Shown here: in pieces, positions 1 through 6,845 of the stretch
Position numbering within the stretch: the stretch's first letter is position 1
How the letters are laid out: each line of letters begins with the position of its first letter
DNA from: CAYVAP01 sp964521065
Lineage (GTDB): Bacteria; Bacteroidota; Bacteroidia; J057
Direction: 5' to 3'
Assembly (NCBI GenBank): GCA_964521065.1
Contig: CAZFPQ010000267.1
Coordinates: 1 to 9,841, forward strand
DNA length: 9,841 nt
Notes under the pieces: model-generated
Seen by the model: only the letters and a program-made list of their open reading frames with translations
Database searches by the model: none
What the model was told of the DNA's origin: nothing
Program-made: the position numbers and the translations under genes

Positions 1-2319
1 GCCCAAGAGGATCGAGCCCAACGAGAAGGAGAAATCGACGCCTTCACGGAAAAAAAGCTCGAGCTGGAAAGTTCCGTTGAGAGTTTACAAAAACAAGCTA
101 CCGAACTAGAGTTAAGGCGAGATCACCATCAAAACGAGCTCAAGAAAGTCGAAAAACAGGTAGAAGAGCTAAAAGACGTTTTATACCAGACCAACCGGGT
201 AATCGACGCCAAGCAAAACGAGTTCAACCTCACCAAATCTCTGGTAGAAAATTTAGAGGGCTTTCCGGCTTCGGTGAAGTTCTTAAAAAAGAGCGCCGAC
301 TGGATGAAGGAAGCGCCTTTGCTTTCAGATGTATTTGCCGTACCCGAGGCGTTTAAAGTCGCTTTTGAAAACTACCTGGAGAGCTACTTGAGCTACTACG
401 TGGTCCAAAGCAGAGAAGACGCCCTCAAAGCTGTCCATCTCTTGGCTGATGCTTCTAAAGGTCGGGCCAATTTTTTCATACTCAATGACCTAGCGGACTA
501 CAAGCTAGACAATCAACTTCTTTTCACCCAAGCCCAATCAGCCCTAGACCTAGTCGATTTTGCTCCAGAATATAAAAAACTAGCGCTCTATCTGCTGGGA
601 CACGTGTACGTGGTAAATCAAGAAGCGGACATCCCCGCCGAAGTTCCAGAAGAAGTGGTCTTCTTGACTCGCACGGGAGGATTGGCTCGCAGGCGATTTA
701 CCATGAGTGGCGGCTCCCTGGGACTGTTTGAAGGCAAGCGCTTGGGTAGGGCTAAAAACTTAGAAAAATTAGAAAAGGAACTCAAAGAAGCCCGCCAGAA
801 GAAAAACCAACAGCAGCGTGAATTAGAGCAAGCCCAGAAGCAGTTGGACACCTTGCAGCGCACCAACTATACCCCTGAACTAGAAAAGGCTCGGCGAGCC
901 TTCAATGAAAAGGAGCGCGACCTGTCAGTTCTCCAATCCCGCGAAAAAGAATACCGTGAGTTTATCCTTCGGGTGGGTCAGCGGAGTGATGGCCTGCAAG
1001 CGGAGCTGGAGCAAATTCAGACCCAAGCAGAAGAGTTAGATCCTGCCATCAAATTCAAGCTGGAAGAAGTTCAGCAACTGAATAGTCGGGTCGCGCAGGC
1101 CCGCGTACAAGCTCAGGAAACGGAAGAGACCTTGGCCGCTGCCCAAAAACTGTACAATGAGTCCCACATACGCCTGATTCACCAGCGCAACCAAACCGAT
1201 AATCTCCAGCGGGAGATCGAGCAGAAGGAGAACGACGTCCAAGCCTTTACCCAGACCAACCAAAATCTGCAAGCGGAGCTCAAACAAGTAGCGCAAGATA
1301 CCGACGAGCTCATCAACAGCAATTCACAGGACGACGATGTGATCGTCCAGATGTACCAGCAGAAAAAGGAAAAGGAAGCTAGGGTAGAGCGCATGGAGCA
1401 GGCTCTGGCCCAAACCCGTAACAGCATCCGGCAACAAGAAGATGCCTCGGCTGGTCATCGCAAGCGACGCGAAGACATCACCACGCGCCAAGCCAACCTC
1501 AAAGAGCAGGCCACCGAAATTCGCATCGAGTGGAATAGCCTGCGAGAGCGGATGTCGGTGGAATTCCAAGTAGAAGTAGACGAGCTCAGCGAAAAAGCCC
1601 TGTTTGAAGAATCCAGCAAGGAAGTAAACCTAGAAAACCTACGTACTGAGGTTCAAAAAACCCGAGAAAAGGTGCAAAACTATGGGGAAATCAACCCCAT
1701 GGCGGTCCAGGCCTACAATGAAATGAAGGAGCGATTCGACTTCATCAACGGCCAGAAAAACGACCTGTTAGAAGCAAAAGATTCTTTGCTGAACACCATC
1801 TCGGAGATCGACGAAACGGCCAAAGAAAAATTCTTGGAGACCTTCGTCCAAGTGCGTGAGCACTTCATGCGGGTGTTCCGCTCTTTGTTTACGGCAGATG
1901 ACACCTGTGATCTGATCTTGATAGACCCAGAGAATCCACTAGAATCAGAAATCAGCATCATTGCCCGACCCAAAGGCAAGCGACCCCAGACCATCAAGCA
2001 GCTCTCGGGAGGAGAAAAAACCCTGACGGCGGTGGCTTTGCTTTTCAGCATTTATCTGATCAAGCCAGCTCCTTTCTGCATCTTTGATGAGGTAGATGCT
2101 CCGCTTGATGACGCCAACATCGACAAGTTCAACAACATCATCCGCGACTTCAGCCAAGGGTCTCAGTTCATCATCGTCACCCACAACAAGCGCACCATGG
2201 CTTCCACCAATGTGATCTATGGGGTCACCATGCAGAATACAGGTGTCTCCTCGGTACTTCCAGTAAGCTTAGGTGAGATTGGACTAGATGATGCAGGGGA
2301 AGTGGTGATGCAGGGGTGA
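1..2319 (+). CDS. smc: Chromosome segregation protein SMC, C-terminal part (5' end outside window)
   Basis: SMC is an ABC-type ATPase whose dimers, with ScpA and ScpB, organise and condense the chromosome. The frame is open from base 1, so the 772 residues seen lack the N-terminal head (Walker A) and much of the first coiled coil; full SMC is about 1,180 residues. Visible in order: the end of the N-terminal coiled coil (1-85), a hinge domain (about 87-240, ending in a Gly-rich TMSGGSLGLFEGKRLG segment), a long Glu/Gln/Lys-rich return coiled coil (about 245-600), and the C-terminal ATPase head. The head contains the family segment NYGEINPMAVQAY, the ABC signature LSGGEK (residues 668-673), Walker B FCIFDE followed by the D-loop VDAPLDDA (692 onward) and the H-loop His728 in IVTHNK. 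The GTG at 274 lies inside the hinge and is an internal Val, not the start. The gene converges with the minus-strand gene ending at 2447. Confidence 0.97.
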   Translation, partial: AQEDRAQREGEIDAFTEKKLELESSVESLQKQATELELRRDHHQNELKKVEKQVEELKDVLYQTNRVIDAKQNEFNLTKSLVENLEGFPASVKFLKKSADWMKEAPLLSDVFAVPEAFKVAFENYLESYLSYYVVQSREDALKAVHLLADASKGRANFFILNDLADYKLDNQLLFTQAQSALDLVDFAPEYKKLALYLLGHVYVVNQEADIPAEVPEEVVFLTRTGGLARRRFTMSGGSLGLFEGKRLGRAKNLEKLEKELKEARQKKNQQQRELEQAQKQLDTLQRTNYTPELEKARRAFNEKERDLSVLQSREKEYREFILRVGQRSDGLQAELEQIQTQAEELDPAIKFKLEEVQQLNSRVAQARVQAQETEETLAAAQKLYNESHIRLIHQRNQTDNLQREIEQKENDVQAFTQTNQNLQAELKQVAQDTDELINSNSQDDDVIVQMYQQKKEKEARVERMEQALAQTRNSIRQQEDASAGHRKRREDITTRQANLKEQATEIRIEWNSLRERMSVEFQVEVDELSEKALFEESSKEVNLENLRTEVQKTREKVQNYGEINPMAVQAYNEMKERFDFINGQKNDLLEAKDSLLNTISEIDETAKEKFLETFVQVREHFMRVFRSLFTADDTCDLILIDPENPLESEISIIARPKGKRPQTIKQLSGGEKTLTAVALLFSIYLIKPAPFCIFDEVDAPLDDANIDKFNNIIRDFSQGSQFIIVTHNKRTMASTNVIYGVTMQNTGVSSVLPVSLGEIGLDDAGEVVMQG

Positions 2320-2446
2320 GGCGGCTCGTACTTTTAGCTAGGATTGGTAAGAGGCTAGATGAATAAGCGAGTTTCGAGTCTCTTCAGTCAGTTAAATCAA
2401 AGTCCAAGTTGAATCCAAAAAGAAAGATAACCCTCGCCACTCAGCA

Positions 2447-3113
2447 CTATGGCCAAACACCTTTGGCTTTTTGCTCTTTCAAAACCTTGATCATTTCAAC
2501 CCTGATCTCATCAGGATTTTGGGACAGCATCTCAGGGATGCAGTATTCTTCTCCCAAAGACAATCCTTCTAGGTATACCTTCACCGCCGGGTGGTTAAGG
2601 GCATTCAAGGTCAACGACCACTTCGCACTCGCTCCCGTCAAGTAAAGCATCATATCCTCTCGGTTCTCCTGATAAGGAACTTGTTCTAGGATATTATCTA
2701 GATACTTGATCTTTCCGGTTGCAAAAAACGAGGCCCAATTCATGTCGTTTAGCTCAGGGCTGATTCTCATTTTATCATAGAAGGTATCGAGGTCGATCGA
2801 GTCTATGAATTGGAAAAAGTCAACGATTTCTGGGTTCCAAACCTGACTCAAACCTGAGTATAATTGGACCCTTACCGAAGAGTCGGTTTCAAAGATTGCT
2901 CCGTAAAATCTAAGCAATGCTGGTGCTAGTTTATTCTAGTGGCAATGAATCTTGATTGACAAATTGAATAGTAAGCGGTATCAGGTTGGTATCAGGGTCA
3001 AAGTAATAGGATCTCCAAACTCTTTCTATGTCGAGATCTATAGGCTTTGCTTGCCCCAAAGTGGTATTCGACATTCCAAAAATTAAGGCAGAGGCGATCA
3101 AGATGAATTTCAT
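2447..3113 (-). pseudogene. Uncharacterised exported protein, interrupted by a frameshift near 2931-2936
   Basis: I do not recognise a named family. The first segment starts at ATG 3113 and opens with a signal peptide, MKFILIASALIFGMSNTTLG before Gln21, then runs to a TAA at 2931-2933 after SLPLE (60 residues). The second segment continues in another frame to TAG at 2447. Its frame opens only 2-3 bases before the first ends, reads NKLAPA into LLRFYGAIFE, and gives 162 residues. Joined, they form about 222 residues with smooth sequence character, including MNWASFFATG and GASAKWSL motifs and a basic C-terminus. One base missing at this point would explain the break; no slippery heptamer is present, so programmed frameshifting is unlikely. 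The second piece could alternatively begin at TTG 2917 as a separate 156-residue product, but it would then lack its export signal. It lies 123 bp downstream of the sigma-factor stop on the same strand and may or may not share its transcript. Confidence 0.65.
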
Positions 3114-3236
3114 GGTTTTGGATGATGGTGTGATGTAGGCTAAAGAAATCTCTCTGGTTCCCAGGTTGAGCAGTTGGATTTCCTCCAGCCAATGGAAGAA
3201 GACTGTAATCAAACTAGGCCAAATTTTTCTTCTAGC

Positions 3237-4481
3237 CTAGCTATTTTCTAGTTCTTCTAAATACTTAGTCACCATACCCCTTTCCCGTTCCGTCCTCGCC
3301 AGTCCTAAAGCGCGCTGGTAATAGGCCTTGGCTTGGGAGGAATCTTTTTGTTGCGAAAATAAATACCCCAGCAATACCTGATAAAAAAAATGCTCCTCTA
3401 GTGCGAGTTTCTGGGCTTCCTTGATCGCTTTTGAAGGACCATAAACTTTACTCAGGGCAAAAGTTCGGTTTAGGGCCGCTATGGGTGAGTACTCCACCTG
3501 AAGCAGCAGGTTGTAGTACTTCAAGATCTCAGCCCACTTTGCAGGTGATTCAGGGGTAGTATGCCAGTAGGCAATAGCGGCCTCCAAGTGATATTTGCTC
3601 AGCTTTTGCCCCTGAGCAGCCAGATTGAGGTAGTACTCCCCTCGCTGAATCAGCTCACGGTCCCATTGATTAGACTCTTGCTCATCCAGTAGGACCCACT
3701 CGCCTTCAGGTCCAATGCGCGCATCCAGACGCGAGGCATGGAAACACATCAAGGCCAAGAGGGCATAGGCTTCATTCCGATGGCTCAATTCGCTTGACGT
3801 CAAGATCAAGCACAAACGGATGGCTTCTCGGCACAAATCCCTGCGGATGCCTCCTGCGTCTTGCGAGGCGTAGTAGCCTTCATTGAATAATAGGTACAAG
3901 ACTTTCAGGACAGTTCCGAGGCGCCCCTCCAACTCGCTTTCCGCGGGATAAGTCAGGGTGACCTTTTGCTCTCGCAAAGCTTTCTTACCGCGGTACAATC
4001 GCTTGTTGATCGTTTCAAGCTTACTCAGGAGAGCCGTGGCTATTTCTTGGTTGGTGAAGCCACAAAGGATCTTCAAGGCCAAGATCACTTGTGCTTTTTC
4101 ATCTAAAGCAGGGTGACAAAGGGCAAAGATCATCCGCAGTTGGCTATCCTGGATGCGGTCTTCGCTGAAGTCAAGGGTCTCTTTTTCAATGCTGGGGCTT
4201 GTGCTGCGTAGAGCGGGTTCTACTTTCTCCTTGCGCAGCTTTTCACGGCGGAGGTAGTCTAATACCCGGTTCTGGGCCACCTTGTATAGCCAAGCGGATT
4301 GATTGTCTGGAATGCCCTTCTTTCCCCAGGTTTCTGCCGCCAACAGAAATACGTCGCTAACTATGTCTTCCGCAATCTGGATTTGGTCTAGCCCAAACTT
4401 CGAACAGAGTACAGCCACCAAGCGGCTGTACTCCGTCCGAAACAAGTTGGGTAGAAGCGCGCGAGTGGGGTCTACACTCAT
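3237..4481 (-). CDS. ECF-family RNA polymerase sigma factor with C-terminal DUF6596/TPR-like extension (ECF42 type)
   Basis: Predicted alternative sigma factor that directs RNA polymerase to specific promoters. The protein has 414 residues, about twice a normal ECF sigma. Region sigma2 spans about residues 10-80 (IAEDIVSDVFLLAAETW, then SAWLYKVAQNRVLDYLRR, the -10 recognition part). Region sigma4 spans about 112-172 (LALKILCGFTNQEIATALL, a helix-turn-helix that reads the -35 element). After it come the DUF6596 hallmarks YLLFNEGYYAS (196-206), LLDEQESNQWDRELI (264-278) and KYHLEAAIAYWH (296-307), then a TPR-like helical tail (about 330-410). This layout matches the ECF42 group, which has no classical anti-sigma factor and is usually encoded next to DGPF/YCII proteins, as here. 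I chose ATG 4481 because it overlaps the upstream stop as ATGA, implying translational coupling. A start 20 codons earlier would add a non-conserved extension inside the neighbouring gene. The signal sensed cannot be read from sequence. Confidence 0.93.
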   Translation of the reverse strand: MSVDPTRALLPNLFRTEYSRLVAVLCSKFGLDQIQIAEDIVSDVFLLAAETWGKKGIPDNQSAWLYKVAQNRVLDYLRREKLRKEKVEPALRSTSPSIEKETLDFSEDRIQDSQLRMIFALCHPALDEKAQVILALKILCGFTNQEIATALLSKLETINKRLYRGKKALREQKVTLTYPAESELEGRLGTVLKVLYLLFNEGYYASQDAGGIRRDLCREAIRLCLILTSSELSHRNEAYALLALMCFHASRLDARIGPEGEWVLLDEQESNQWDRELIQRGEYYLNLAAQGQKLSKYHLEAAIAYWHTTPESPAKWAEILKYYNLLLQVEYSPIAALNRTFALSKVYGPSKAIKEAQKLALEEHFFYQVLLGYLFSQQKDSSQAKAYYQRALGLARTERERGMVTKYLEELENS

Positions 4482-4822
4482 ATGTTTATTGCGACAATGC
4501 TTCTCATTTCCACCTTGCCACCATAGGCCAAGATGGGGCATCCTTTGGCCATCTCCGTAGCTTCGTCCCAGTTTTCTACCTTGACGATGATGTAGCCTCC
4601 TATTACTTCCTTCAATTCGGCGTAAGGTCCATCTGAAATAAGTCCATCCGCGGTGAGGGACTTTCCTTCGTAGCTGAGTTGGTTGGTAGAGACAAATTTA
4701 CCTTGAGCTGCAATGCCACCAATCCAATCTTGCCACTGCTTAATGCTGGCTTCTATCTCAGCCTGAGTGGGTTGCTGGGAGGGGTCTGGCACGTGGCGAA
4801 ATAGCATCATTATTTCTTGCAT
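4478..4822 (-). CDS. YCII/DGPF-domain protein
   Basis: Small (114 residues) cytoplasmic protein of the YCII-related (DGPF) family, a ferredoxin-like alpha/beta fold whose biochemical role is mostly unknown. Visible features are the N-terminal strand MQEIMMLFRHVP, the helix AEIEASIKQWQDWIGGIA (about 21-38), the family signature SDGPYAELKEVIGGYIIV (63-80, with DGPY in place of DGPF), and the terminal strand GKVEMRSIVAI. No signal peptide is present. ATG 4822 is preferred; an in-frame GTG at 4828 directly abuts the upstream stop and would add only two residues. The gene sits 6 nt after the SRPBCC gene, and its TGA overlaps the sigma-factor ATG by 4 nt. DGPF genes are the habitual partners and reported targets of ECF42 sigma factors, so a regulatory or accessory role within this sigma circuit is the best inference. 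Confidence 0.92.
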   Translation of the reverse strand: MQEIMMLFRHVPDPSQQPTQAEIEASIKQWQDWIGGIAAQGKFVSTNQLSYEGKSLTADGLISDGPYAELKEVIGGYIIVKVENWDEATEMAKGCPILAYGGKVEMRSIVAINI

Positions 4823-4828
4823 GGTCAC

Positions 4829-5392
4829 TTAGTTAGAGGGTTGATGAAAGGTAATAGCTTGCTTGGCTTCCAGTTCGGCCAAGGTTTTGAGGCGTGTAAG
4901 GCCTAGCTGGTTGGTAGCGGTCATTTTCTTTTTCACTCCGAAGATCTGAGTCATCACGTAGGCAAAGCCTCCCATTGGCAAGTCAAAACTCTGAATGAGT
5001 TCGGTCCCATTCTCCGTAGGACGAAGTGCGTACTCAAATACTGGCTGGCCAGCAAAGGGCTTTTGAATGTCACACTCAAATCTCAAGTGGCTGGCCGTTT
5101 GATAAGCGCTCAAGGTTTGAGAGCCAAGGCTGGTCTCAGCGACGCCTTCCCAGTGAAAGGTCGAACCTACTTCTCCGTCGACCCCGGTCACGTGGTGCTT
5201 TTGCTCGGGATCTTCTACCAAGAAAGGAGACCACTCAGGAAATCGCTCCAGGCTTTTGAGAATCGCAAAAACCTGGGCCGGTTCAGCCTCAATGTGCTGC
5301 GTGGTTTCGATGTGGATGCTTCGCTTTTGAGCCCGCAAAGCTGAGAGTCCCAAGAATAAAGTGGCGCAAAAAACCGCAAATCTGATGATCAT
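4829..5392 (-). CDS. Exported SRPBCC (START/polyketide-cyclase-like) family protein
   Basis: A 187-residue protein with an N-terminal signal peptide (MIIRFAVFCATLFLGLSALR, predicted cleavage around Ala21-Gln22), so it probably acts in the periplasm or at the envelope. The mature part is an SRPBCC helix-grip domain, which forms a deep pocket for hydrophobic ligands. The family pattern HIEAEPAQVFAILKSLERF (33-51) followed by PEWSPF (52-57) is clear, with alternating beta-strands through about residue 135 and the long C-terminal amphipathic helix (about 142-177). The ligand is unknown and no catalytic residues can be assigned. It is the first gene of the operon with the DGPF protein and the ECF sigma factor, starts at ATG 5392 and ends in TAA 6 nt before the DGPF ATG. 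Most SRPBCC proteins found near such sigma factors are cytoplasmic as far as I recall, so the export signal is notable. Confidence 0.88.
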   Translation of the reverse strand: MIIRFAVFCATLFLGLSALRAQKRSIHIETTQHIEAEPAQVFAILKSLERFPEWSPFLVEDPEQKHHVTGVDGEVGSTFHWEGVAETSLGSQTLSAYQTASHLRFECDIQKPFAGQPVFEYALRPTENGTELIQSFDLPMGGFAYVMTQIFGVKKKMTATNQLGLTRLKTLAELEAKQAITFHQPSN

Positions 5393-5708
5393 GATGAATA
5401 AAATTAATGGTTCAAATCAAATTTCATTCATATGACGAGCGAAGATTTCAGACTTGGACAGGGGCGGGATTTTTTTTTGAAATATTTTTTAGGAGGCCTT
5501 CCCTTTGGCAAAAAGGCCCAATTAGGTTCAGGAGGATGTAGCATACAGGCCTTTCCTATCTTTTGGTGAAGCCGTATTTTATGCCAGAGCAAGAAAAAAA
5601 TCTATTCGGATTTTAGTTTTTTTCTTCTGCCCTAAAATGTAGTCCCCGCTTATCACGTCCCTTAGTTATTTAAAAGGACTCTCTACCCTAAACACAAAAC
5701 CCAAAAAT
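5393..5708. other. Divergent intergenic region between the sigma operon and the SDR gene
   Basis: 316 bp with no plausible gene. Besides the candidate ECF promoter (5434-5460), it holds an A/T tract (5470-5490) and short inverted repeats: GGCCTT 5495-5500 with AAGGCC 5513-5518, alternatively AAAGGCC 5512-5518 with GGCCTTT 5548-5554, and ATTTTAG 5610-5616 with CTAAAAT 5632-5638. I could not find a convincing Bacteroidota housekeeping promoter (TTTG at about -33 with TAnnTTTG at about -7) for the SDR gene; TATCTTTT (5557) and TAGTTTTT (5614) are one-mismatch -7 boxes without a matching -33. Confidence 0.5.
5434..5460 (-). promoter_or_regulatory. Candidate ECF-sigma promoter for the SRPBCC-DGPF-sigma operon
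   Basis: On the minus strand TGTCCA (5460-5455) is followed after 17 nt by CGTC (5437-5434). This resembles the bipartite motif I recall for ECF42 promoters (TGTCGA at -35, CGWC at -10), with one mismatch. Transcription would start near 5428, giving a leader of about 36 nt before ATG 5392. Immediately upstream lies an A-rich stretch (minus-strand reading of 5471-5490), like an UP element. The pattern suggests positive autoregulation. It is a single by-eye match, so confidence is moderate. Confidence 0.5.
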
Positions 5709-6680
5709 ATGGCCACCTCAGACCAAATCCCCGTAAGCTCCCCATTTCACCGAAAAAGTACCGGACAAGAAGTTCTAGCTGAAATCGACCTAGTTGGGAA
5801 AACTGCCGTCGTAACTGGCGGCTACAGTGGCATCGGGCTCGAAACCACCCGTGCCCTAGCCGCCAAAGGCGCGAAGGTAATCGTTCCCGTACGCTCTCCT
5901 CAAAAAGCCCAAGAATCCCTGGCTGGAATAGAAGGAGACGTACAAACAGCTGAACTCGATTTAGCTGACTTGAAATCTGTACATGGCTTTGCCCAAAGCT
6001 TGCTTAACGAGCTCGACGGCATCGACCTGCTGATCAACAATGCGGGCATCATGGCCAACCCCGAAACCCGAGTGGGACCAGGCTGGGAATCCCAGTTTGG
6101 CGTCAATCACATGGGGCACTTTGCCCTTACCAAAGCCCTCATGCCCTTGCTCACCAAGCAAGCCGGAACCCGCGTAATCAGCCTGAGTTCCACCGCCCAC
6201 AAAATTTGTGGCATTCGCTGGGACGACATTCAGTTCACCTCTACCCCTTATGACAAGTGGCAGGCCTATGGCCAATCGAAAACCGCCAATGCCTTATTCG
6301 CCAACGCCCTTTCCCGTCGGCTCAAAGAATCTGGCGGAGAAGCCTTTGCTGTACATCCCGGAGGCATTTTCACCCCCTTGCAGCGGCACCTGCCCCAGGA
6401 AGAAATGGTGGTTCTAGGTTGGATTGACCAAGACGGCAACCCAACTGAATTGGCCAAGGAAGGCTTCAAAACCCCTGAGCAGGGTTGTTCGACTACTCTG
6501 TGGGCGGCGACCTCTCCCCTGTTGACGGGAAAGCCCGGAGTGTACTGCGAAGATTGCAACGTAGCTGCTCCGACAGATTTTGACAGTCCCATGGCTCGCT
6601 ATTTTGGCGTAAACCCTCATGCAGCAGACGATGAAGAAGCAGAACGCTTATGGGCGCTCAGTGAAGAACTCTTGGGGTAG
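5709..6680 (+). CDS. Short-chain dehydrogenase/reductase (retinol-dehydrogenase-like SDR)
   Basis: NAD(P)-dependent oxidoreductase of the classical SDR superfamily, 323 residues, cytoplasmic, with a Rossmann fold. The cofactor motif TGGYSGIG lies at 36-43 and NNAG at 110-113. The catalytic residues are the Ser of ISLSSTAH (Ser161), Tyr187 and Lys191 in YGQSK, with an Asn in the GVNHMGHF helix (Asn133). Arg62 in VPVRSPQKA after the second strand suggests NADP(H) preference. The arrangement AVHPGGIFTPLQRHL (214-228) and the C-terminal substrate lid resemble the retinol dehydrogenase/WW-domain oxidoreductase-like subgroup, whose bacterial substrates are mostly unknown, so no specific reaction is assigned. 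ATG 5709 is preceded by A-rich sequence without a clear Shine-Dalgarno, normal for Bacteroidota. It appears to be a single-gene unit, divergent from the sigma operon and convergent with the PLP-enzyme gene. Confidence 0.95.
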   Translation: MATSDQIPVSSPFHRKSTGQEVLAEIDLVGKTAVVTGGYSGIGLETTRALAAKGAKVIVPVRSPQKAQESLAGIEGDVQTAELDLADLKSVHGFAQSLLNELDGIDLLINNAGIMANPETRVGPGWESQFGVNHMGHFALTKALMPLLTKQAGTRVISLSSTAHKICGIRWDDIQFTSTPYDKWQAYGQSKTANALFANALSRRLKESGGEAFAVHPGGIFTPLQRHLPQEEMVVLGWIDQDGNPTELAKEGFKTPEQGCSTTLWAATSPLLTGKPGVYCEDCNVAAPTDFDSPMARYFGVNPHAADDEEAERLWALSEELLG

Positions 6681-6691
6681 AAAAGCGGGGT

Positions 6692-6739
6692 GAGTTAAGG
6701 AGTTAAGGAGTTAAGGAGTTAAGGAGTTAAGGAGTTAAA
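6692..6739. repeat. 8-bp tandem repeat, unit GAGTTAAG, six copies
   Basis: Five exact copies of GAGTTAAG plus a sixth ending in A stand head to tail, starting 11 bp after the SDR stop. Unit number in such short repeats usually varies by replication slippage. The last copy runs into the left arm of the inverted repeat at 6737. Confidence 0.95.
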
Positions 6740-6819
6740 AGTGAATGGATTAAGTCTAATATCCTACTTCACTTCTTAACTTTATTAACTTTTTCAACCT
6801 TCTTAACCCATTCACTTTT
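6737..6819. repeat. 18-bp inverted repeat between convergent genes (possible bidirectional terminator)
   Basis: The left arm AAAAGTGAATGGATTAAG (6737-6754) pairs with the right arm CTTAACCCATTCACTTTT (6802-6819) with one mismatch and a 47-nt loop. A second partial partner, TTCACTTCTTAAC (6768-6780), can pair with the same left arm. The A-run and T-run ends give the hairpin a T-tail on either strand, fitting a terminator shared by the SDR gene (ends 6680) and the PLP-enzyme gene (ends 6846). The large loop is unusual for an intrinsic terminator. Confidence 0.75.
6776..6811. repeat. Degenerate 9-bp tandem repeat, unit about TTAACTTTN
   Basis: TTAAC or TCAAC recurs at 6776, 6785, 6794 and 6803, exactly every 9 bp. 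The core is the reverse complement of the GTTAA core in the 8-bp array at 6692-6739, so the two arrays face each other across the loop and could pair in several registers. It may be a decayed inverted copy of the first array; that is inference. Confidence 0.6.
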
Positions 6820-6845
6820 CGTCCATTTTACAACCCAATCTAGCC

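Noticed and set aside
274..276. GTG at 274 as the start of a 681-residue protein
   Set aside because: The frame is open to base 1 and continues upstream with SMC coiled-coil and hinge sequence, so this is an internal Val codon.
2320..2446. Terminator between smc and the convergent gene
   Set aside because: I looked for a stem with a T-run on either strand and found only short, unconvincing pairings.
2409..2645. Plus-strand 78-residue reading frame
   Set aside because: It overlaps the better-supported minus-strand exported protein gene and shows no protein-like features.
3214..3240. Hairpin CTAGGC/GCCTAG at the end of the sigma gene as a terminator
   Set aside because: Only six base pairs with a 15-nt loop and just three T residues after it on the minus strand; too weak to call.
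4482..4541. Longer N-terminus for the sigma factor starting at 4541
   Set aside because: The extra 20 residues lie inside the DGPF gene, do not resemble a sigma region, and the ATGA overlap at 4478-4481 marks a better start.
5495..5518. GGCCTT/AAGGCC hairpin as an intrinsic terminator
   Set aside because: Neither strand has a T-run directly after the stem in the right direction, and no gene ends here.
6692..6739. CRISPR-like array
   Set aside because: The units are 8 bp, directly adjacent without spacers, and no cas genes are present.
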